From Smittium mucronatum (taxonomy: Eukaryota > Kickxellomycota > Harpellomycetes > Harpellales > Legeriomycetaceae): DNA of 64,000 nucleotides. The notes beneath the pieces were generated by a model that was not told the origin of the DNA, did not search any database, and saw nothing but the letters and a program-made list of their open reading frames with translations. Shown in pieces: positions 43,930-53,489 of this stretch. The stretch spans positions 50,453-114,452 of the forward strand of contig LSSL01000998.1 in assembly GCA_001953115.1 (NCBI GenBank), in the 5' to 3' direction. Each line of letters opens with the position of its first letter. Position 1 is the first letter of the stretch. Position numbers and translations under genes: made by a program.

Positions 43930-46900
43930 TTATTGTTTGGGCTGGATCTGGTATTTCTTTGCGGATTCAATGAATGCTGAAATCTCCTTTTGCGAATATT
44001 TGGCAGTGATATCATCCAAGAATTGAATTAGTGGTGATATTTCTCTAGACGCTCTTTGCCGGCTTTCTTCGTTGTGTCGGGATAGTGCTTCAAGTACGGA
44101 TATGAATGCCTTCGATATTGTGTCGAAATAAATAATAACCCGGTCAATAGTAAGAAGGTTTGATCCATGGGCTGGGGCTTTTGCAGCTGTCTGTTTAGCT
44201 GGAGAATTGCTTGGAGTGGGGTGAGTAACCATTCCAATTTCCGTTTTATCAAGTTCGCATTTGGTCAGCGCATTAGCTAATTTAAGTATGATATCCCTGT
44301 ATATTCGAGGTTCTAAACCTAGTGGCTCCTTATTTATAGTGCTGACGACGACATCAAGCTGTCTTTTGAATCTTGGAACAACCACTTCAAAAGTTTGAGG
44401 AGTTAGGACTTGTGTAAGAGGATAATTCACTAGTCTCGATGGATAATGACTGAGCCAAAATTTCACGTTTGCCAGATATTCATCGTAAGCACGCATCTGG
44501 ATTAAGGCGTTCAAGAATAGACGAGTTGCAGCGGCTGATAATGTTATTGTCGATGGGAATTCGGGTCTAATTTCGTTGACAAGGTAGCCAAACATAAAGT
44601 CGGAGTTTGCAGATTTTCCATTGATTTGATTCGATTTCAAGAGCAAGGTTTTAATTATTTTGGCATGTGATGCCATATGTTGGATTATTCTATCAGCAAC
44701 CTTAACCTGGTCTCCGCCTTTAAGAACGGTTTCCTGAACTTTTATCTCCAATTTCACCATTTCTAATACTAGTAACGGGTTTATGGCCAAATAAGATCTA
44801 ATTCGATTTCTTATTTGCACAACATCAAGATTGCTTGGATTGGCGCCATCAGCCTCTTCAGTAGGGGATTTGCCATCGACAGACTTTTGAGAGGAGTTTG
44901 GTTTGGTAGTACTCTTGGACGTATCAAGCTCTTCGGGATCAAAAATGGTTGGTGCTAGCAAGACGTGAACTAAAGAAGTCAAATCAGTACATTTAACTAG
45001 ACCCTTCTTTTCCAAAACGAAATAGGTTTCACAAACACTAACACCAAAAGAAAGACCCCTGATGCAATCATGACTCAAAATTATTTTGGCTACATCCTTC
45101 AAAAGTTCAGTATCAAAAAGTAGAGGTTGAATTTTTAAATATGTTATGAGTTGTTGTTCTCGAGAAGATAGTTTTTGACAAATAATAGCATTGAGTTGCT
45201 CAGATTCTGGAGAGTTTTCATTTTGTTTAAACTCAGAAATTAAATCATGGAGTTTGGTGCGAAGATTAGCCATATTTAGTTTTTCCAGAGCAGCCATAAC
45301 ACTGGATTCTCTACGAGCAACATCTTCGAGAGAAAATCCAGGTGGTAACCCATAGCTCAGTTCGGCCAATTTTTCTGCGAATTTCTGTTGGATTACTAAG
45401 GGGTCAGACTCAGAGCTACTTAAGTCTTCGGAATTGGTTAAATTTTGGTTTAGAGGCGGCGGGAACTTCCAAGAATCCGGCTGGATGACCAGTTTAGCCT
45501 TAAATAAGTCGCATAGCTGGCGGATTAGTTTAGATGAGTCGACAATATTGTTTATGATAAGCCTATCCTCTCTTTGTAACAGTAAGGAATCAACGAATTC
45601 GATGGCAGAAACAGAAGCTTTGGCGATATCACGGCTGTAAATCTGGGACTCTGCACGGTATTCACGAGGATAAACGGCTTTGTTTATTAGATGGGGAGCA
45701 GAATCAAAAAGAAGATCAGAGCTGATGGAATGTGAATATAAATCACCACAATCAGAAAGAGAGTAGAACAGCTCTGACTTGGAACTAGATCCGTTTACAA
45801 TGCCAACAATTGAGCCTATATCTTCAGCACCAATGCGGTCAGCGACTACGTTTGAATCTACTCGGGTCGATTCAACGATCAGTTCGGAAGTGGTGGGAAC
45901 AGAGTTCACGAAGGAGTTGGGTCTAAGATTAAAAAGGCGGAAATGACGATCACTGGATCCAGTTGCAAGTAAATCCACGTAGTTTTTGCTCCAGCAAAGC
46001 TTAGTGACAGAACCATAGATCTGATTTTTTCCGACAGTTGCAGCTGGTTTGCCGCTGGAAGTGTACCTCAAGTCCCATATATTAGCAGTTCCATCGTCAC
46101 TAGCGGAGGCTACCCAATAAGGAACGAAAGGATTGACGGCAACATCGTTGATGCAAAACTTAGAATCGCCATATTGGACGTTCCAAGAGAGGCCTCGACC
46201 ACGCTTACGGAGATCGAAAACGTTAATTGAACCATCAACGCTTCCACCAACAATAAGATTAAATGGGGCGTGAGGACTCCATTCGGCAGCGGACAGAGGT
46301 TGAGAAGATAGTTTTTCGATTCGAAGAGCCTTGGAATTGATGTTTGTATCCCAAACATTCACGGTGCCACCTAAACAAGAAAAGAAAATGTTTGATTTTA
46401 TATCGATTTCACCGGGTGGCCAGTAATCCTCAGAAGAAGAATCAAGAGACATGGCAGCTCGATTAGTGTCGTTTTCGGTTCCAGGAGAAAAAGAGACGAT
46501 ATGGACGCGACGAGAAGATATGTGGCTTCCAGCAGCAGCAGTTTCGATGCTTTTAGCTGCCTTATTTTTGTAAGTACCAACACATCTAACTAAAGGCTGA
46601 TCCTTGTCTCCAGGACTAGAATTATCACCAACGAGTTGAGACTTTGATATTTGGTAAAGAACAGCGGCACTACGTTCAGTACCGGTGATCAGTAGGTTTG
46701 ATTGAAAAGACAAAGAGTAGATTGGGAATTTACTAGCAAAAAAGGCCTTTACATTAATTTGAGCCTTGGTGTCTTCAGAATCATTTTTCGAAGTTTGGAC
46801 GAAGAATAGATTTGTGTCATACGAGCCTGAACCGATGGCTATTAATGGAGACTCGCTTGATATAGCTAGACTGGTTGTGAACCTAGAATCGTCTGGTAAA

Positions 46901-47274
46901 GCTAACAAAGATGAATTGAGATCTTGTGAATCGCTGGTTTGGAGGGCTTCGTATTGGGAACGCCAGGAGTTTAATCTAGACAAATTGTAGGGATTGGAAT
47001 CGCTAGAAGAGAAGCCTCTTGTACGAGAGTCCTGATCATAAGACATGAACTCAGAAGCCATCTTATTTCTACGGGCTAGGAATTTAGTTTTCCTCTGGTA
47101 CTGTGAAATAAAATTGCTGAATATTTCAGGATACTTTAGGATGCAGTTAATACATAAACTGAAATTGTTTGTTAAATGGCCAAATTCAACCTTTTTTGAC
47201 AGCTCTATTACGCTAAATTCCAATGCGCCACTAATATTATTCGTTATCAAACACACAAAAACTCTATTGGCCAC
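43930..47274 (-). CDS. WD40-repeat protein with helical C-terminal domain, function unknown
   Basis: One frame of 1114 codons. The likely real start is the Met at residue 72 (47061, MASEFMSYD), because the first 71 residues look like translated leader; the longer frame is given because both are possible. WD40 blades span about 130-455: GGTVNVWDTN, AAEWSPHAPFNLIVGGSVDG, INVFDLRKRG, INDVAVNPFVPYWVASASDD and TANIWDLRY, then LATGSSDRHFRLFNLR. The rest (about 540-1114) is mostly helical with two low-complexity linkers (a Ser/Glu-rich one near 615-630 and TSKSTTKPNSSQKSVDGKSP near 790). A beta-propeller followed by an alpha-solenoid is common in coat and scaffold proteins such as Sec31, but I see no Sec31-specific motif and did not recognise the family. 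It is in tandem with the Byr4-like gene upstream on the same strand. Confidence 0.75.
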   Translation of the reverse strand: MANRVFVCLITNNISGALEFSVIELSKKVEFGHLTNNFSLCINCILKYPEIFSNFISQYQRKTKFLARRNKMASEFMSYDQDSRTRGFSSSDSNPYNLSRLNSWRSQYEALQTSDSQDLNSSLLALPDDSRFTTSLAISSESPLIAIGSGSYDTNLFFVQTSKNDSEDTKAQINVKAFFASKFPIYSLSFQSNLLITGTERSAAVLYQISKSQLVGDNSSPGDKDQPLVRCVGTYKNKAAKSIETAAAGSHISSRRVHIVSFSPGTENDTNRAAMSLDSSSEDYWPPGEIDIKSNIFFSCLGGTVNVWDTNINSKALRIEKLSSQPLSAAEWSPHAPFNLIVGGSVDGSINVFDLRKRGRGLSWNVQYGDSKFCINDVAVNPFVPYWVASASDDGTANIWDLRYTSSGKPAATVGKNQIYGSVTKLCWSKNYVDLLATGSSDRHFRLFNLRPNSFVNSVPTTSELIVESTRVDSNVVADRIGAEDIGSIVGIVNGSSSKSELFYSLSDCGDLYSHSISSDLLFDSAPHLINKAVYPREYRAESQIYSRDIAKASVSAIEFVDSLLLQREDRLIINNIVDSSKLIRQLCDLFKAKLVIQPDSWKFPPPLNQNLTNSEDLSSSESDPLVIQQKFAEKLAELSYGLPPGFSLEDVARRESSVMAALEKLNMANLRTKLHDLISEFKQNENSPESEQLNAIICQKLSSREQQLITYLKIQPLLFDTELLKDVAKIILSHDCIRGLSFGVSVCETYFVLEKKGLVKCTDLTSLVHVLLAPTIFDPEELDTSKSTTKPNSSQKSVDGKSPTEEADGANPSNLDVVQIRNRIRSYLAINPLLVLEMVKLEIKVQETVLKGGDQVKVADRIIQHMASHAKIIKTLLLKSNQINGKSANSDFMFGYLVNEIRPEFPSTITLSAAATRLFLNALIQMRAYDEYLANVKFWLSHYPSRLVNYPLTQVLTPQTFEVVVPRFKRQLDVVVSTINKEPLGLEPRIYRDIILKLANALTKCELDKTEIGMVTHPTPSNSPAKQTAAKAPAHGSNLLTIDRVIIYFDTISKAFISVLEALSRHNEESRQRASREISPLIQFLDDITAKYSQKEISAFIESAKKYQIQPKQ

Positions 47275-47528
47275 AAAAAGGAATCCTACATCAATACTAT
47301 TCGCAGCACTATTTTATTGTTATTTTTCTGGAAATTCGAAAACGACTATTCGCTACATGGAACCACAAATGGATATTAATTATTATTTATGGAGGAAATA
47401 TTAAAGCGTAACGAATAGCGTAGAATTCTCTAAAAGTCTAAAAGTACAGGATTTTTTTAAAAAAAAGAAACGGAATGGCTCTGTAAGGGAGAGGAACGCA
47501 AACAATGGAATCGCTGAGCAGTCCTTCT

Positions 47529-49292
47529 CTAAATGAACCAGTTTTTAGTAAGTTTGTCGTAATTGGAAGAGTCTTCCTCCCAGGATTCGATTTCTCGGTC
47601 AGAAGGCAGGAAAATATCTAAACAAGTATAAAGTCTATTGTAGTTGCGAAAAATCCAGTAGAATATTTACATGGCTATAAAAGCAAGATTTTGTACCATC
47701 ATAATCGATCTGCTCTTTCTCATTTGATTCATCAATTAAGAGCAATTCAGAAAAGGGATCATCGTTATCAACTTGGTCACTAGTGGGATTAAAAGATTTG
47801 CGTTGTTGAATTGGATCGTTTACTGAATCAGCGCTAACCCACAGTTGCTTATCGGAGTCGAATTTCATTTTTTTCTTGGATGCTTTTTCACGATTGCTAA
47901 TTTCTAACAGCCGTTTCTTTATTTTTGAAATATCTAGGCCATACACAATTTTTTTAGATGCTGGATCAAAAGCACTGGACCCACTGGCCACAGTTTCATC
48001 GATTGTAGGAGAGAGTGGTTGAATCGATGATGAACTATTTTTATCGTCAATAGAACCATCTGCATCAAAAAAAATTGGATTATTACTTTGGGAATCGTTT
48101 TTTATTTTAACGTTTGCAGATCTTTTGGTCATATCACTGTGAATTATAGCCTTTTGAAGCTCTTGGGCAAATATTAGATCCTCCACTTCATTACCTTTCC
48201 ACTTTTTTAGAGCGTCATCGTAAACCATTTTTCCGATTTCTATAATGAAAACTAAATAGAAAAATGGAACTTCGTAATTTATAAATAAAGACTTTTGTTA
48301 CTTGATTGGCTTGGGGACTCTCCTAGTTTTTTTATGAGAATCGGTTTTTTTTGGGTGCTCTTTGTTCTTAAAATTGAACTTTGTGGCCCAGCTATGATTT
48401 GGAGGTCCAGCTTTTTGCTTAAGGGCTGCTTATTATCTTCCTGCTTACTGACTAGAGTTGATAGGTCTAGATGGTGATAAAAACGAACAAGTATTAAGAG
48501 GATTAAATAAAGGGCATTTATTGGATGTTTAAATCATGTCGATAAAGTACCTGAGTTGAACTTAGTTATTGTCGGAGTGTTAAAATCAGAGTTATTAGAT
48601 GAAAGCTTCCTATTTGAGCTATTTCCAAATATTTCCGAACCAGCTTGGATATGCGCTACAGATTTTATGCTATCAGAAGAAGGATGGTCTTTTTTCACTA
48701 ATGTTGCAGGGGTGGAGTGTGGGCTAATAGATAATAGATTCTTGGGTGTGAATATGATTGGTGAATTTGATTTTTTATCTCTAAATATTATTATTGAGCC
48801 ATTATCAGAATTAGCAGCACTAGGAGACGAACACTCTGGAGCATCATTAAAAATAATTGAAGATTGGGAATGAGCTGGCGAATTATCTTTATCAAGGTTA
48901 TCACAATCAAACCCCCATTCATCAGTTTTCTCAACATCGTTTTCGGAATATTTTAAAATTAATTGATCGGGGGCGATATCAATAGAATTTAAAGGCTGAG
49001 AACTCTTAGATTTTATAATAGATGATGAAGCAGGAAAATCGATGAGCTGCAAAGGTGATGGACTATTTTCATGATTTTGAGAATTGCTGGATATTGAAAT
49101 AAAAGGATAGGATTTGATGGAGCTTTTGGTCTTTTCTGTGATCAACTCTGGAGCTTTATCATCAATAGTAACAAATAGTTCGGGAGGAAATTGAATATCA
49201 TGTTCGGGATCCTGATCGAGTGAGGATTCGACCCACTTGTTGATGAAATCGGCTCTTGATAAATCTTCAGCAACTTTTTTATCGTGACTCAT
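47529..49292 (-). CDS. Byr4/Bfa1-like mitotic-exit GAP component
   Basis: Rebuilt from four exons on the minus strand: 49292-48551, 48466-48302, 48239-47697 and 47617-47529. The introns are 84, 62 and 79 bp, all GT-AG and phase 1. Together they encode 512 residues. Diagnostic segments: LSKKLDLQII and KKPILIKKLG (about 263-296), GKMVYDDALKKWKGNE (305-320), KKMKFDSDKQLWVS (about 425-438) and DPFSELLLIDE (463-473). Byr4/Bfa1 proteins share paired 'MvyD...W.gNe' and 'MkFD...W' units and a DPF segment. With a TBC partner (Cdc16/Bub2) they form the GAP for the Spg1/Tem1 GTPase at the spindle pole. The N-terminal half is Ser/Asn/Asp-rich and probably disordered. The splice phases agree at every junction, which supports the model. 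Subfamily assignment is by motif only. Confidence 0.7.
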
Positions 49293-49597
49293 GACAACTT
49301 GTAAAAATTATGAAAATTGAAAGGGTTATAAAGGGGGAGAGGTATTGGATGGTATTGTGTTTATAGGGTAAATAGTCAATTATGTTTGTAACGGGAATTA
49401 ATGGGTGTTATTAAGGATAATAAAAGAAGTTTGGTATCCTTTTGTGGCGATGAATCAATAAAATAAAGAATCGAAATCACCCCTAACTGTAAAAGTATAT
49501 ATATGAATACGGTATTAAAATAACAAAAAATAAGGAAAGACTTTAATGATCAGTGGGTATTATAAGAAATATTGAGGGGAAGGGACGGGATCGTTAT

Positions 49598-49708
49598 ATG
49601 TTGGAGGAAAATCGGGAACGAAGAAAAGAAGGCTTAATAAACCTCCTGTCCGAAAGAGATTTGGGGGAAGCGGCTGAATGTAGTGTTAAAGAGGGGAAAT
49701 GGACGTAA
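49598..49708 (+). CDS. Possible 36-residue small ORF
   Basis: MLEENRERRKEGLINLLSER followed by about 16 more residues: a charged, helix-like peptide in a G+C-rich patch just upstream of the Byr4-like gene and divergent from it. The composition is unlike the surrounding AT-rich DNA. It may be an exon of an unrecognised gene, a leader sequence or chance. No homologue is recognised. Confidence 0.15.
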   Translation: MLEENRERRKEGLINLLSERDLGEAAECSVKEGKWT

Positions 49709-49709
49709 T

Positions 49710-52700
49710 TAAGGCCCTTATATCAGAGAGCTGGCTATTGATAAATGGAAAAATAATTTCTTTAATTTAAAAAAAACTTTAACATTGATTGAAAAAGAGT
49801 ATTAATAAATTAGGGCAAAAATATGTAATATGTACTCTTCAATGGTGTCGCTTTGAATGAATTGACACGAATTCACAGAAATATATTGGTTGCAATCATC
49901 ACACAATCAAAGTGGATTACCAGATATTAAATAATTGTAACATATCACCAATTATACTACCTCAACCGAAAACTTAGATAGATCACAATAGGAAATCAAT
50001 ATTGTACAGAATAAATTAATCGTCCTGAATTAGAAACAAACAGATATTAATCTCGATGTTTTTCAATTTATAAACAATTCGGCTGTACAAATGGCAGTCT
50101 GGTGTTTATTTAATAAATAAACATCCGCTTTTGGAAAGACACCTCTTTTTATTCAAAAAACAATTTACATTTACATAATAATCGATGCCATGACTTAGTT
50201 ATTGAGTCCAATGTATTAATTCAATTAATAAAAATCCGAAAACTAATGTCATAGTTTGCGGAAACTTCTTTTTCCTCGTAAATTTTATTCGTCTCAATGT
50301 AGCAATTGTTGACTGAAAAGACTTCATAAATTTGATGTCGATATTTTAACCAGTGTACAGATGATGTTTGAATGTAATACTTTGGCATTTAAGATAAAAA
50401 ACCTTCCAAACTATGGAATTAAGGAAAACATGACCATATTTCGTCTCCTTAAGGTTTTATTGGATTGCATCCAGATTATATAGGGCATTTCTTTGGGAAT
50501 ACGGCTATTCCCATCAGCTGCTGACTTCATTATGAATCAAGCCTCTTAAACCATGACATTGTTGCGTTTCTAGTGATGCCAATATTTATTGCGCCTTTTA
50601 TTGGCTGGATAACTTCTGTATATCCTATGTGGATGTTTTATTGGTAATGTGAGATATTTTGGGCCTATAGTCTTTCCAGGATCCAAATTATTTTTCCTTT
50701 TCTTTTTTTATGCCCAAATTAATTATTAATTCCAATTGTTGATAAATTGAACAATGCTATTTGAATAAATTGGAGATTTTTCCACTAAATTCCGAATTAC
50801 CGGAAGAAAACACATTTTAGATTTCCCTTAAATTCAAAGTGCAAATCGTTTTAAAATCTTCATTTCTGAAAAGATAAACTCTTTAGCCTAAATAATGATT
50901 TACATTCTACGACTTTTTGCAGTTATCTACTTGAAATGTTCAATAAGGTATAATAAATATAATATAGTTTTTACCCATCTGAAGATTAACTCGGTATAAA
51001 TATCGACTATAAATTATGGTGCAATAAAATCCACTAACCATTAGACATAATTACATGTGATTTCCGTAAAATAACACTTCTAATACTTTTATCATTTATC
51101 GACAAATCCAAAAATCACAATCCCAAAATGTCACTTGTAAGGAAGGCTATATTGAATTACAGCCAGTTTGGTGTGCTCCCGATGCGAAAAGTAAAAATTC
51201 AGCTTGTGGTAATCTTTTAATAGCTTTTTTGGCTTTTTTATTTTAAGTGAGCTCCTTATAAAAAAAATAGGAGTTCCTTAAGTGCTGAGATAATCAAGGT
51301 TAATTATGAAATAAAAAATATTAGAAAAAGATTACATTTTATTAAACGAAGCATTATATTGGAGTCCAGAAACAGAAGTATTTTTTAAGTCAACCAGGGT
51401 GAAAATCTTATTTGAGCTTAGCCCAGCCTATAGAAAAAATTTTATATTTATATACTTATATATTTATATATACGCAAAAACTTCATTGTTGAGCTGGGCC
51501 TTTAGGTCCGATATTTATTGATTTTTAAATGGGAAAAATATAATAAATGAACACAAAATTAAATAATTATCTCTCTAATTTTGACATTTATGTTGATTCT
51601 AGATACATTTAAAAATATTAATAGTTATTTCCTTAACAGTAAATTCTCATGTGATTAGAACTTTATTCGTTTTATTACAAAAAGTTGTACTTTTTTTTGA
51701 TATTTTTTGCTCGATAATTCGGTCCTTATTAAGGGATAAGGATTTCGGGAAATAAATAATGAACAATTCAATTTCTTTTTTTTTCACGGAATTTCATTGG
51801 CAGAATAATCAGTAATACGTAATTCAAAACTAAATTCAATAATTTTTTTCGGTGAATCCATTCTTATTGATTTAACATTTACTATTTTTTTAAATTTGGC
51901 TATTTACATTATTAATAGGATTTATGATCTAAAAATAAGGAATATAACCAATTCCAGCTCGTTCACTGATTATTCTTTTAAGACGTTTTACTATTTATTA
52001 TTTTTTCTATCTTTATTAGATCAATCCTACCCATATCCTTTTTTTATAAGCATTTATTACTTAATGATAACTATCGGCTTTGTTCAAAGTTCAACCTTTA
52101 AACTTTGGTTCCAATAAAGCTACTCCCAACCGATTTATTTTTAGAATCCATTGGAAAATAACTTTTAACACAATTATACCCTTCGGATAAAAATAAAATT
52201 AAATATTTTTTTGGCTAGTAGGATTGCAGATATTTTCCGTTTTCTACATGTATATTAAAAAAACAAAAATATTTATTATTATTACTATTATTCTATATAT
52301 TTGAGATTATTCGGTTAACAAGAAACGCCTTTTTATTTCTTTCATTGGCAGCTATAAATGATATAGTTTATTTGCTCAGTATATTCACAACTTTTTCAAA
52401 ATTGGAACCTAACTTTATTTTTATTGGACCATTACCAATATCGTACAGTTGTAGTATTTAAATTAATAAATCGGAAAAAGTGAATAAATTATAGAGTCAG
52501 GTAAAGTATTCACTTCAACAAAGAATCGCCAATATAATAAAATTATTTTAAATTTGACCTATTAAAACATATATGTTATGTTTTTTAAATCTCAAAATAT
52601 GACTTTGAAATAATTATAATTTAAATATAACAGATTATTTCTACAGTTTAAAAAATAGTCGGAAAAAATTATTTTAGAGGTTTTGGATTTAGAGAGACTA

Positions 52701-52836
52701 TTAAACTTTTTTTTTTCCATTGTCTTATTTATAAATATCTCAATAAACAGTTCTACGAGGTTTTATATTTTTAATAATAATTACTGTTCTTAATTTTTAT
52801 GTGTAAAAAATGTATATAAATTGCAATTATAATTTA
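49710..52836. other. Gene-poor intergenic region
   Basis: AT-rich with slightly G+C-richer islands at about 50.1-50.7 kb and 51.1-51.4 kb. A perfect hairpin GGGAATA-CGGC-TATTCCC lies at 50495-50512. No gene is recognised with confidence; one small possible exon at 51128 is listed separately. Confidence 0.5.
51128..51220 (+). CDS. Possible small ORF or first exon
   Basis: MSLVRKAILNYSQFGVLPMR followed by about 10 residues. The start is basic and amphipathic, as in a mitochondrial targeting sequence, and the codon pattern looks real. GT dinucleotides inside the frame (after CGAAAA and after CTTGTG) could be splice donors, but I could not find a frame-compatible second exon. No family is recognised. 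Confidence 0.15.
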   Translation: MSLVRKAILNYSQFGVLPMRKVKIQLVVIF

Positions 52837-53487
52837 TATATATATATATATATNNNNNNNNNNNNNNNNNNNNNNNNNNNNNNNNNNNNNNNNNNNNNNN
52901 NNNNNNNNNNNNNNNNNNNNNNNNNNNNNNNNNNNNNNNNNNNNNNNNNNNNNNNNNNNNNNNNNNNNNNNNNNNNNNNNNNNNNNNNNNNNNNNNNNNN
53001 NNNNNNNNNNNNNNNNNNNNNNNNNNNNNNNNNNNNNNNNNNNNNNNNNNNNNNNNNNNNNNNNNNNNNNNNNNNNNNNNNNNNNNNNNNNNNNNNNNNN
53101 NNNNNNNNNNNNNNNNNNNNNNNNNNNNNNNNNNNNNNNNNNNNNNNNNNNNNNNNNNNNNNNNNNNNNNNNNNNNNNNNNNNNNNNNNNNNNNNNNNNN
53201 NNNNNNNNNNNNNNNNNNNNNNNNNNNNNNNNNNNNNNNNNNNNNNNNNNNNNNNNNNNNNNNNNNNNNNNNNNNNNNNNNNNNNNNNNNNNNNNNNNNN
53301 NNNNNNNNNNNNNNNNNNNNNNNNNNNNNNNNNNNNNNNNNNNNNNNNNNNNNNNNNNNNNNNNNNNNNNNNNNNNNNNNNNNNNNNNNNNNNNNNNNNN
53401 NNNNNNNNNNNNNNNNNNNNNNNNNNNNNNNNNNNNNNNNNNNNNNNNNNNNNNNNATAATTTATATATATATATATATATATATAT
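52837..53487. repeat. TA dinucleotide repeat containing an assembly gap
   Basis: (TA)n at about 52837-52853 and again at 53462-53487, with 603 N (52854-53456) between. The gap probably reflects a long TA tract or palindrome that could not be assembled; both edges read TATAATTTATATATA-type sequence. Confidence 0.9.
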
Positions 53488-53489
53488 CA

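Noticed and set aside
43930..47274. Sec31 assignment for the WD40 protein
   Set aside because: First impression from propeller plus helical tail; no Sec31-specific segment could be seen, so it is left as unknown.
48295..48477. Plus-strand 60-codon frame
   Set aside because: Antisense shadow of the second exon of the Byr4-like gene.
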